NCBI GenBank assembly: GCA_050186335.1
Contig: JBFWYO010000002.1
Location: 1 to 64,000 of the forward strand
DNA from: JBFWYO01 sp050186335
Lineage (GTDB): Bacteria > Pseudomonadota > Alphaproteobacteria > Bin65
Direction: 5' to 3'
DNA: 64,000 bases
Position numbers and translations under genes: made by a program. A model generated the notes under the pieces. The model made no database searches. It saw only the letters and a program-made list of their open reading frames with translations, and was not told where the DNA came from. Shown one piece after another: positions 34,069-41,499 of this stretch (position 1 is its first letter; each line of letters starts with the position of its first letter).

Positions 34069-35154
34069 TTAGCGTCGCGTGCCCCAAATGTACCAATTCG
34101 GGTAGGAGTAGGTCCAAAAGCCGTTAGGCAAATTGCTGTGCCCGGCATAGGTCCGCGTGTTGTACGGACCGTAGTCGTTGCAAACGCCATACTGACCGCG
34201 ATCCTGCGGCACGGCGATTACGCGCAGCAGATTCTGGTACTTGCCGGCGAAGGCCGGATCGCACTGCGCTCGCTGTCCCGGTTGCTGCGGCGGCTGCGGC
34301 ATCTGACCTGGTGCTTGACCTTGCGACGTGCCGGGTTGACGTCCCGGCTGCTGGGGCTGCTGGGGCTGCTGCGGCTGTTGCGGTACGGCCGCCATCGCAC
34401 ATTGCGGCACCGGGAATTGAAACGCGAACGTGCGCTGATACGGGCCCCAGCTGCCGGTGGTGATGCCGTTCTGGCTGGTGCCCCGGAAGCTTTGGCAACC
34501 GTCGCCGTAGAACAGCGTGACGACGCCGCCGTTCGGCTGCACGGCACCGGCATGCAATGCGGCGGCGCAGATCGACGAGTCGTTCGTATAGCGCGTGGTG
34601 CCCCAGACCGAGCCGACCATTTGCGGCGCGGCGCACGAGCAGCTCTTGCGGTCGCCCTGGCCCATATCTTCGAACTGCTTGCCGGTCGCCGGGCACGGCG
34701 GCGTTGTGCCCGGCATCGTGGTTTGCGGCGGCGGCGTTTGCGCCTGCTGGACATGACACGCCGCCAGTGGATTCGTGAAGCCGAAGGTCTTGTTGTACGG
34801 GCCCCAGCTCTGCGTCGAAATATCGTTGCGGCCGGTGCCAAGGAAGGTCAGGCAGCCGGCGCCGACATAAACCGTAACGTTGCCGCCGGTGGCTTCGATC
34901 ACGCCGGCATGGCGCGCGGCACGGCAAATCGACGAATCGGTGGTGTAGCGGTCGGTGCCCCACACGCTGCCGACGAACTGATTGGCGGCGCACGAGCAGT
35001 TGATGCCGATTCCTTCCGGCACGCCCTCTAGACCCTTGGCCGAAGTCGGGCACGGTTGCACCGCCTGCTGCGCGTCGGCCGGCTGGCCGATCAGCAAGCC
35101 AAGCGCCATCAGGGCCGAAATGAACCCAAAGCGCGCAAACTTACACATTTTCAT
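34069..35154 (-). CDS. Secreted protein with two LCCL domains and a conserved-looking C-terminal domain
   Basis: A 361-residue exported protein. A signal peptide (MKMCKFARFG, hydrophobic core, cleavage near PADAQ) supports the ATG at 35154. Two LCCL-type modules follow: about residues 48-125 (GSVWGTDRYTTDSSICRAA, GGNVTVYVGAGC) and about 160-238 (GSVWGTTRYTNDSSICAAA, GGVVTLFYGDGC). Each is preceded by a CSCAA motif and contains paired cysteines. A Pro/Gln-rich linker (PQQ repeats, about 243-285) leads to a 70-residue C-terminal domain rich in Tyr, Trp and Asn. LCCL modules occur in secreted eukaryotic proteins and in some bacteria; their bacterial ligand is unknown to me. Divergent from ispDF. 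Confidence 0.7.
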   Translation of the reverse strand: MKMCKFARFGFISALMALGLLIGQPADAQQAVQPCPTSAKGLEGVPEGIGINCSCAANQFVGSVWGTDRYTTDSSICRAARHAGVIEATGGNVTVYVGAGCLTFLGTGRNDISTQSWGPYNKTFGFTNPLAACHVQQAQTPPPQTTMPGTTPPCPATGKQFEDMGQGDRKSCSCAAPQMVGSVWGTTRYTNDSSICAAALHAGAVQPNGGVVTLFYGDGCQSFRGTSQNGITTGSWGPYQRTFAFQFPVPQCAMAAVPQQPQQPQQPQQPGRQPGTSQGQAPGQMPQPPQQPGQRAQCDPAFAGKYQNLLRVIAVPQDRGQYGVCNDYGPYNTRTYAGHSNLPNGFWTYSYPNWYIWGTRR

Positions 35155-35240
35155 TGTCTCGATTTCCTTCTTGTTCGTCCGCCGGGAATTTCCGACACGT
35201 GGCCCTTCGGAAAGCGGAAGATTAACGGACTTGCGACAAA

Positions 35241-35261
35241 CGTAAACGAATTTCGTTAACG
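35241..35261. promoter_or_regulatory. Imperfect inverted repeat between LCCL gene and ispDF
   Basis: CGTAAACGA (35241-35249) and TCGTTAACG (35253-35261) pair with one mismatch across a three-base centre, in an AT-rich patch about 90 bases from each divergent start. It could be an operator; no clear core promoter could be assigned. Confidence 0.3.
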
Positions 35262-35356
35262 GCGGGCCGCCGCACAAAGCTTGGCAATTCCGGTCGCCCG
35301 GGCTAGTGTCCGCGCCCGCGGATAACCACCGCGAACGAGCGAAAGCCGGACGCCAA

Positions 35357-36517
35357 ATGGGCGGATCGATTGCCATCATCGTGGCCGCAGGCCGCGGCCA
35401 ACGTTTCGGCGGCGACGTGCCGAAGCAGTACCGGATGCTGGGCGGAAAACCGGTGCTCCGTCATGTGGTTGACGCGTTCCAGGGCCATCCGGCGATTTCA
35501 GCCGTCCGTGTCGTGATTCACCCGGACGACAATCCCTTGTACGACGCGGCGGTGCCGAAGGGCGTGATTCTGGCACCGGTTGCCGGCGGTGCCTCGCGAC
35601 AGGAATCGGTCCTGAACGGCCTCGAAAGTGTTGCCGACCTCGCGCCGGATAAAGTGCTGATCCACGATGCTGCGCGTCCGTTCATCGACGCACAGACGAT
35701 CGCGCGCGCGCTCGAAGCGCTGGATCGCCATCCGGCGGCGCTGGTCGGCGTCCCGGTCGTCGATACGATCAAGCGCGCCGGCCAGAACGATACGGTCGAC
35801 GCCACCGTGGCGCGCGACGGCTTATGGCGCGCCCAAACGCCGCAGGGTTTTCGCTATAAGGAAATACTCGAGGCGCATCGTGCCGCGCGAGGGCTTGCGC
35901 TGACCGACGATGCGGCCGTCGCCGAACGCGCGGGTCTGTCGATCGCGCTGGTGCAAGGCGACGAAGCCAATTTCAAGATCACCACGGAAGCCGATCTGGC
36001 GCGGGCGGAAAAAATGCTGGGGCAAAATCTTCATACGCGCGCGGCAACCGGGTTCGACGTGCACGCGTTCGGCCCGGGCGATCACGTCTGGCTGTGCGGC
36101 ATCCAGGTTCCACACGATCAGGGACTTGTCGGCCATTCCGATGCCGACGTGGCGCTGCACGCGCTGACCGACGCGTTGCTCGGCTGCATCGGCGCCGGCG
36201 ATATCGGCAGCCATTTCTCCGACCAGGATTCGCGCTGGCGTGGCGCCGCCTCGCATATTTTCCTGAAGCACGCGGCCGATCTGGTCGCAAACAAGGGCGG
36301 ACGCATCGTGCATGTCGATGCGACGATCATCTGCGAGCGTCCGAAAGTTCGGCCGCATCACGCCAAGATGGTCGCGCGCATCGCGGAGATTCTTGGGCTG
36401 CCGGAAGATCGCGTATCGGTCAAGGCGACGACGACCGAGAAACTCGGCTTTACCGGCCGGCGCGAAGGCATCGCGTGCCAGGCGATCGCGACCGTCGCCC
36501 TGCCCGGCCTGCCGTAA
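35357..36517 (+). CDS. ispDF: Bifunctional IspD-IspF (MEP isoprenoid pathway)
   Basis: A 386-residue fusion. The N-terminal part (about 1-225) is 2-C-methyl-D-erythritol 4-phosphate cytidylyltransferase: IAIIVAAGRGQRFGGDVPKQY, LIHDAARPF. The C-terminal part (about 228-386) is 2-C-methyl-D-erythritol 2,4-cyclodiphosphate synthase: TGFDVHAFG (metal Asp/His), GHSDADVALHALTDALLG, and the end KATTTEKLGFTGRREGIACQAI. The fusion is common in alphaproteobacteria. ATG 35357 gives the usual IspD N-terminus; a GTG at 35306 would add 17 atypical residues. The pgpA ATG starts one base after its stop. Confidence 0.95.
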   Translation: MGGSIAIIVAAGRGQRFGGDVPKQYRMLGGKPVLRHVVDAFQGHPAISAVRVVIHPDDNPLYDAAVPKGVILAPVAGGASRQESVLNGLESVADLAPDKVLIHDAARPFIDAQTIARALEALDRHPAALVGVPVVDTIKRAGQNDTVDATVARDGLWRAQTPQGFRYKEILEAHRAARGLALTDDAAVAERAGLSIALVQGDEANFKITTEADLARAEKMLGQNLHTRAATGFDVHAFGPGDHVWLCGIQVPHDQGLVGHSDADVALHALTDALLGCIGAGDIGSHFSDQDSRWRGAASHIFLKHAADLVANKGGRIVHVDATIICERPKVRPHHAKMVARIAEILGLPEDRVSVKATTTEKLGFTGRREGIACQAIATVALPGLP

Positions 36518-36518
36518 C

Positions 36519-37082
36519 ATGGCGCGCCGCCGCGGCCGCACGGAGCAGCCCAAATCGCCGATGGACGAACGGCCGGGACGCATGCCGTTCGGTCACGAGG
36601 CGGTGCTGGCGTCGACGTTCTTCGGCGTCGGCTTCGTAAAATGGGCGCCGGGCACCGTGGCGTCGCTTTTGACGGTGCCGCTCGCCTGGGGCATTCAGCG
36701 TGTCGGCGGGCCGGGCGCGCTGTTCCTGATCGCCTTGCTGATCTTCGCCATCGGCGTGTGGTCGAGCGGCGTCTACATGAGACGCACCGGCCGCGCAGAC
36801 GCGCCGGAAATCGTCATCGACGAAGTTTCCGGCCAGATGCTGGCGCTGATTTTCGCGCGGCCGGAGTCTTGGTGGCAGTTCGCCGCCGGCTTCGCGCTGT
36901 TCCGCATCTTCGACATTCTCAAGCCGTGGCCGGTGAGTTGGGCGGATCGTCATGTCCCCGGCGGCTTGGGCGTCATGCTTGATGATCTGGCGGCCGCGAT
37001 CTACGCTTCGATTTCGCTCTACGCCATCGTCAAGATTTCGGAGACGGGCTATTTCCAGAGACTCCTTGCCAGCGCTGGCTGA
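36519..37082 (+). CDS. pgpA: Phosphatidylglycerophosphatase A
   Basis: A 187-residue inner-membrane phosphatase with three to four hydrophobic segments. Family residues include GFVKWAPGTVASLLTVPLAW, the acidic motif VIDEVSGQML and the C-terminal FRIFDILKPWPVSWADRHVP with GGLGVMLDDLAAAIYA. It dephosphorylates phosphatidylglycerophosphate to phosphatidylglycerol. ATG 36519 follows the ispDF stop; a second ATG at 36561 would remove a short polar leader. The 3' end overlaps cinA by 17 bases. The order ispDF-pgpA-cinA is typical for alphaproteobacteria. Confidence 0.92.
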   Translation: MARRRGRTEQPKSPMDERPGRMPFGHEAVLASTFFGVGFVKWAPGTVASLLTVPLAWGIQRVGGPGALFLIALLIFAIGVWSSGVYMRRTGRADAPEIVIDEVSGQMLALIFARPESWWQFAAGFALFRIFDILKPWPVSWADRHVPGGLGVMLDDLAAAIYASISLYAIVKISETGYFQRLLASAG

Positions 37083-37545
37083 ACGAGTGCTCGAACGCTG
37101 CCGCGCGCAGAAACTGCGCGTGGCGACGGCCGAGTCCTGCACCGGCGGAATGGTCGCGACGGCGTTGACCGGAATCGCCGGCTCGTCCGACGTGTTCGAG
37201 CGCGGCTTCGTAACCTATTCCAACGACGCCAAGGCCGAATCGCTCGGTGTGCCGCGCGACATCCTGCGCGCGCACGGCGCGGTCAGCGAACCGGTCGCGC
37301 GCGCCATGGCTGAGGGCGCCATCGCCCACTCGTATGCCGAGATTGCGGTGGCGATCACCGGCATCGCCGGCCCGGGCGGCGGCGGACCCGGCAAGCCGGT
37401 CGGTCTGGTGCATTTCGCATCGACCCGCAAAGGCGGCACCACCCGCGCCGAGCATCATGTGTTTGCAGGCGATCGTGCCGCCGTACGCGCGCAATCGGCC
37501 GAGCTGGCCTTGCGGCTCCTTTTGCAGCAAGCCGAACAGGCGTGA
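37066..37545 (+). CDS. pncC: CinA C-terminal domain protein (nicotinamide-nucleotide amidohydrolase, PncC)
   Basis: A 159-residue PncC/CinA-C protein: RVATAESCTGGMVATALT (catalytic Ser region), GFVTYSNDAKAESLGVP, AVAITGIAGPGGGGPGKPVG. It deamidates NMN to nicotinate mononucleotide in pyridine nucleotide salvage. The TTG at 37066 gives the standard N-terminus (LPALAERVLERC) and overlaps pgpA by 17 bases; GTG 37087 would shorten helix 1. Upstream in-frame starts lie within pgpA and give atypical sequence. The stop overlaps the next GTG (GTGA). Confidence 0.88.
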   Translation: MPALAERVLERCRAQKLRVATAESCTGGMVATALTGIAGSSDVFERGFVTYSNDAKAESLGVPRDILRAHGAVSEPVARAMAEGAIAHSYAEIAVAITGIAGPGGGGPGKPVGLVHFASTRKGGTTRAEHHVFAGDRAAVRAQSAELALRLLLQQAEQA

Positions 37546-38300
37546 CGCAGGACCCGCCCGTCGCCGCGACCGAGCCGCCGCCCGGCACGCCGCCGCCGCC
37601 CGAAGCCGGTCCGCCCCGGATTCCGTTCGTCGCCGTCATCGCCGCGGTGGCCGGCGCGCTGATCCTGATTGTCGGCGGCGCCATCGCTTTGCGCCTGGTC
37701 ATGCCCGATGCGAACATCATCGGGCTGCTCGTGGTTGAAGCGGCCGGCTTGATCTTTGCCGTCTACGCCGCCGTGGTGCGGCTGCCGGGCATCGGCTGGT
37801 CCGGCGTCGGCCTGCGACCGGCGCCCGCGATCTGGACCTGGCTGGCCATTCCGATCGCGTTCGGTGCGATGATCGTCGCCGCGGCGCTGACCTACGCGGT
37901 GCTGTATGCGATCGGCGAGATCGACACCAATCCGCAATTGAAAGCGCTTGCCCCGGCCGCCTTCGGCGGCCTGTGGGCCAAGCTGGGCCTGATCGCGATG
38001 GCGGGCCTCGTAGTGCCGTTCGCGGAGGAATTGCTGTTCCGCGGCGTGCTCTATACTTGGCTGCGCCAGCATCTCGGCTTTATCGCGGTCGCGGTCATTA
38101 CTTCGGCGCTGTTCGCGGTCGCGCATCTGTTGCCGAGCCGGGTGATCGGCTTCTTCGTCGTCGGCATGTTCGCGGCGTATCTGCGCGAGAAAAGCAATTC
38201 GATCTGGCCCAGCGTGGTGCTGCACGCCAGCTTCAATTCGCTCAATCTGGCGATATTGCTGTTCCTGGCACCGCTGCTGAAGGATCAACTGGCCGGCTGA
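37542..38300 (+). CDS. CPBP family intramembrane metalloprotease
   Basis: A 252-residue membrane protein with a Pro-rich cytosolic N-terminus (about 25 residues) and about seven transmembrane segments. The three CPBP/Abi motifs are present: EELLFRGVLYTWL (Glu-Glu-x3-Arg), FAVAHLLPSR (Phe-x3-His) and HASFNSLN (His-x3-Asn). The family includes Rce1-like CAAX proteases and bacteriocin-immunity proteins. The GTG start overlaps the pncC stop. Its 3' end overlaps the convergent ratA gene by 16 bases. Substrate unknown. Confidence 0.88.
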   Translation: MTQDPPVAATEPPPGTPPPPEAGPPRIPFVAVIAAVAGALILIVGGAIALRLVMPDANIIGLLVVEAAGLIFAVYAAVVRLPGIGWSGVGLRPAPAIWTWLAIPIAFGAMIVAAALTYAVLYAIGEIDTNPQLKALAPAAFGGLWAKLGLIAMAGLVVPFAEELLFRGVLYTWLRQHLGFIAVAVITSALFAVAHLLPSRVIGFFVVGMFAAYLREKSNSIWPSVVLHASFNSLNLAILLFLAPLLKDQLAG

Positions 38301-38749
38301 CGGCTGGGATCGCTCGGCGCCTGGCCGTACAGTTGCTTGGCGCGATTCTCGAACGCCGCGACCATCTTGCGCACGGCTTCGAAAAAGATGCTGCCGATGA
38401 CCATCTGCAGCATGCGCGAGCGGAACTCGAAATCGAGGTAGAAGTCGATCATGCAGCCGCCGTCGCGCGGCAGGAACTGCCAGTGATTCTCGAGATGCTT
38501 GAACGGTCCGTTCTCGTAGTTCACGTCGATGCGGCCGGGCTTGTCGAGCACGACGCGCGAGGTGTACCGCTCGCGGATCATTTTGAAACCGACCAGCAGA
38601 TCGGCGTAGATCACATTATCGACGCGCTTGGTAATTCGAGCGCCCGTGACCCACGGCAGAAACTGCGGATATCGCTCGACGTCGGCGACCAGATCGAACA
38701 TCTGTTCCGGCGTATACGGCAGCAGCCGCTGTTCCTTGTGACGGGGCAT
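38285..38749 (-). CDS. RatA/COQ10-family START-domain protein
   Basis: A 154-residue single-domain START-like (polyketide cyclase-like) protein: LLPYTPEQMFDLVADVERYPQFLPWV at the N-terminus, the central LLVGFKMIRERYTSRV and a C-terminal helix FFEAVRKMVAAFENRAKQLYG. The family covers the coenzyme Q-binding COQ10 protein and E. coli RatA. In alphaproteobacteria, next to lipA, a role as a ubiquinone-binding respiratory factor is the more usual interpretation. ATG 38749 follows lipA by 16 bases. A longer in-frame start lies within lipA and is rejected. Confidence 0.85.
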   Translation of the reverse strand: MPRHKEQRLLPYTPEQMFDLVADVERYPQFLPWVTGARITKRVDNVIYADLLVGFKMIRERYTSRVVLDKPGRIDVNYENGPFKHLENHWQFLPRDGGCMIDFYLDFEFRSRMLQMVIGSIFFEAVRKMVAAFENRAKQLYGQAPSDPSRQPAS

Positions 38750-38765
38750 TGATGAACGGTCGCCG

Positions 38766-39716
38766 CTATGCGCGCGCGGCGAGTTTTTCGGCGCGCGCCT
38801 GGCGCAGCCGCGCAAAATCGTCGCCTGCATGATACGACGAGCGCGTCAGCGGCGTCGATGCGGCCAGCAGGAACCCTTTGTTGCGCGCCATCCTGCCGTA
38901 GGATTCGAACTCCGCCGGCGTCACGAACCGGTCGATCGCGGCGTGCTTGGGCGTCGGCTGCAGGTACTGGCCGATGGTGATGAAATCGACGTCTGCCACG
39001 CGCAGATCGTCCATCACCTGATAAATCTCTTCGCGCTCCTCGCCCAGGCCGACCATGATGCCGGACTTGGTGAAGATCGACGGATCGAGCTCCTTGATCC
39101 GCTGCAGCAGGCGGATCGAATGGAAGTACCGCGCGCCCGGGCGGATCGACGGATACAGGCGCGGCACGGTTTCGAGATTGTGATTGAACACATCGGGCCG
39201 CGCGGCCACGACGATCTCGAGCGCGCCGTCCTTGCGCAGGAAATCCGGCGTGAGAATTTCGACGGTCGCGTTCGGCGCCTGCGCGCGGATGGCTCTGATC
39301 GTTTGCGCGAAATGCGCGGCGCCGCCGTCGTCGAGGTCGTCGCGGTCGACCGAGGTGATGACCACGTGGCTCAGCCCCATGCGCGCGACCGCCTCGCCGA
39401 CATGATCCGGCTCGTGCGGATCCAGCTTGTCCGGCATGCCGGTCGCGACATTGCAGAAGGCGCAGGCGCGCGTGCACACCTTGCCGAGGATCATCATCGT
39501 CGCATGCTTCTTGGCCCAGCACTCGCCGATGTTCGGGCACGCGGCTTCCTCGCATACGGTGTGCAGGTTCAGCTCGCGGACCAGTTTTCTGGTCTCGGCA
39601 TAGACCGGCGAATTGGGCGCCTTGACGCGGATCCACTCCGGCTTGCGCTGGATCGGATTGTCCGGCTTGTGCGCCTTTTCGGGGTGGCGGGGACGCGTGG
39701 TTTCGGCCGTGCTCAT
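38766..39716 (-). CDS. lipA: Lipoyl synthase
   Basis: A 316-residue radical SAM enzyme. The auxiliary cluster cysteines are in CEEAACPNIGEC, and the radical SAM cluster is CTRACAFCNV (Cys-x3-Cys-x2-Cys). The C-terminal QPTPKHAAIDRFVTPAEF and RSSYHAGDDFARLR (with the conserved RSSY) are present. It inserts two sulphurs into octanoylated lipoyl domains, here those of PdhB and PdhC encoded nearby. It follows lpd by four bases, so lipoate synthesis is co-expressed with the pyruvate dehydrogenase complex. Confidence 0.97.
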   Translation of the reverse strand: MSTAETTRPRHPEKAHKPDNPIQRKPEWIRVKAPNSPVYAETRKLVRELNLHTVCEEAACPNIGECWAKKHATMMILGKVCTRACAFCNVATGMPDKLDPHEPDHVGEAVARMGLSHVVITSVDRDDLDDGGAAHFAQTIRAIRAQAPNATVEILTPDFLRKDGALEIVVAARPDVFNHNLETVPRLYPSIRPGARYFHSIRLLQRIKELDPSIFTKSGIMVGLGEEREEIYQVMDDLRVADVDFITIGQYLQPTPKHAAIDRFVTPAEFESYGRMARNKGFLLAASTPLTRSSYHAGDDFARLRQARAEKLAARA

Positions 39717-39720
39717 GGCG

Positions 39721-41118
39721 TTAGATGTGGATCACCCGCCCGAACGCGTCAAGCACCGACTCGTGCATGGTTTCCGAGATGGTCGGGTGCGGGAACACGG
39801 CATGCATGAGTTCGGCTTCGGTGCTTTCCAGCGTCCGTGCGATGCCGAAACCTTGAATCATTTCCGTGACTTCGGCGCCGATCATGTGCGCGCCCAAGAG
39901 TTCGCCGGTCTTGGCGTCGAACACGGTCTTGACCATGCCCTCGCGCTCGCCTACCGCGGTCGCCTTGGCGTTCGCCATCAGCGGGAACTTGCCGACCTTG
40001 ACCTCGTGGCCTTTCGCCTTGGCGGCGGCTTCGGTCAGGCCGACGCTCGCCACCTGCGGCGTGCAGTAGGTGCAGCCCGGCACGGTCGTCACATCCAGCG
40101 GATGCACGTCCTTCACGCCGGCGATTTTTTCGACGCAGATGATCGCTTCGTGGCTGGCCTTGTGCGCGAGCCACGGCGGGCCGACCAGATCGCCGATGGC
40201 GTAGACGCCGGGCTCGCCGGTCTGCAGCCATTTGTCGACCACCACATGCGTCTTCTCGACCTTCACCTTGGTGCCTTCGATGCCAATTTTTTCCACGTTG
40301 CCGACAATGCCGACCGCCGAAATCACGCGATCGACGGTCAACTCGCTGGTCTTGCCGGCCTGTTCGATCGTCACGGTCACCGAGTCCGCGCCCTTCTTGA
40401 GCGACTTGACCGTGGCGCTGGTCAGAATCTTCATGCCCTGGCGGCGGAACGCTTTCTGCGCTTCGGCGGAAATGTCCGCGTCCTCGACCGGCAATACGCG
40501 GTCGAGCACTTCGACCACCGTTACATCGGCGCCGAGCGCACGATAGAAGCTGGCGAACTCGATGCCGATCGCGCCCGAGCCGATGACCAGCAAGGATTTC
40601 GGGAACGTCTGCGGCACCATCGCCTCTTTGTATGTCCAGACCAATTTGTCCGGCTCCATGCCCGGCAGCACGCGCGCGCGCGCGCCGGTGGCGAGAATGA
40701 TGTGCTTGGCGGTCAGATCCGCGACCGGCTTGCCGTCTTTAGTGACCTTGAGTTTGCCGGGGCCGGCCAAGGCGCCGTGGCCGTCGAACACGGCGACCTT
40801 GTTCTTCTTCAGCAGGCCCCCGACGCCCCTGTTGTGCTGCTCGGCGATCTTGCGCGAGCGGTCGACGATCTTGGCCAGGTCGAATTTCGCCTCGCCCGCA
40901 GACAGGCCGAACTGATCGAGTTTGTGCAGCAGATGATATATTTCGGATGAACGCAGCAGCGCTTTGGTCGGCACGCAACCCCAGTTGAGGCAGATCCCGC
41001 CCAGATGCTCGCGCTCGACCAGCGCGGTCTTAAGCTTGAGTTGCGCCGCGCGGATTGCCGCCACGTAGCCGCCCGGGCCGCCGCCCACGACAATCAGATC
41101 GAAATCGGTTTCGGCCAT
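39721..41118 (-). CDS. lpdA: Dihydrolipoamide dehydrogenase (E3)
   Basis: A 465-residue FAD disulphide oxidoreductase. FAD motif VVGGGPGGYVAAIRAAQL, redox disulphide GGICLNWGCVPTKALL (Cys-x4-Cys), NAD motif VIGSGAIGIEFASFYRALG and the C-terminal catalytic His in HAVFPHPTISE. It reoxidises dihydrolipoyl groups of the dehydrogenase complex. It is encoded after pdhC and a cupin gene in the same direction, and followed by lipA. Confidence 0.96.
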   Translation of the reverse strand: MAETDFDLIVVGGGPGGYVAAIRAAQLKLKTALVEREHLGGICLNWGCVPTKALLRSSEIYHLLHKLDQFGLSAGEAKFDLAKIVDRSRKIAEQHNRGVGGLLKKNKVAVFDGHGALAGPGKLKVTKDGKPVADLTAKHIILATGARARVLPGMEPDKLVWTYKEAMVPQTFPKSLLVIGSGAIGIEFASFYRALGADVTVVEVLDRVLPVEDADISAEAQKAFRRQGMKILTSATVKSLKKGADSVTVTIEQAGKTSELTVDRVISAVGIVGNVEKIGIEGTKVKVEKTHVVVDKWLQTGEPGVYAIGDLVGPPWLAHKASHEAIICVEKIAGVKDVHPLDVTTVPGCTYCTPQVASVGLTEAAAKAKGHEVKVGKFPLMANAKATAVGEREGMVKTVFDAKTGELLGAHMIGAEVTEMIQGFGIARTLESTEAELMHAVFPHPTISETMHESVLDAFGRVIHI

Positions 41119-41133
41119 GGCGATTCCCCTGCG

Positions 41134-41493
41134 CTACAGATGCTGTAATTGCGCGACCGTGCGCGCGTTGCGCACGTCGCCGGTATTCACGGTACCTTTG
41201 CGCTCGAACAGCAGCACGCTGCATTCCTCGGCGGCTTCCGGCAGATGCTCGACGCCGCGCGGGACGACGAAAAACTCGCCCTCGTTCAGGTTCACGTCGC
41301 GGTCGCGCAGGTGGATGATCATGCTGCCCTTGCAGACGAGAAACATCTCGTCGACCTCGGCATGGTGGTGCCAGACGAATTCGCCTTGCAGTTTGACCAG
41401 CTTGATTTCGTAATCGTCCACCGCGCCGACGATTTTCGGGCTCCACTGATCGGCGAAGCGCGCGAACTTGTCGGCGAGGTTGACTTTATCCAT
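41134..41493 (-). CDS. Cupin domain protein
   Basis: A 119-residue single-domain cupin. Motif 1 is FVWHHHAEVDEMFLVCKGSM, with three His and the Glu expected to bind a metal; motif 2 is EFFVVPRGVEHLPEA. The N-terminus MDKVNLADKFARFADQWSP and the C-terminus RNARTVAQLQHL match a widespread family of small mannose-6-phosphate isomerase-like cupins of unknown role. It is inserted between pdhC (six-base gap) and lpd (15-base gap), so it is co-transcribed with the pyruvate dehydrogenase genes. Confidence 0.85.
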   Translation of the reverse strand: MDKVNLADKFARFADQWSPKIVGAVDDYEIKLVKLQGEFVWHHHAEVDEMFLVCKGSMIIHLRDRDVNLNEGEFFVVPRGVEHLPEAAEECSVLLFERKGTVNTGDVRNARTVAQLQHL

Positions 41494-41499
41494 GGAGCA

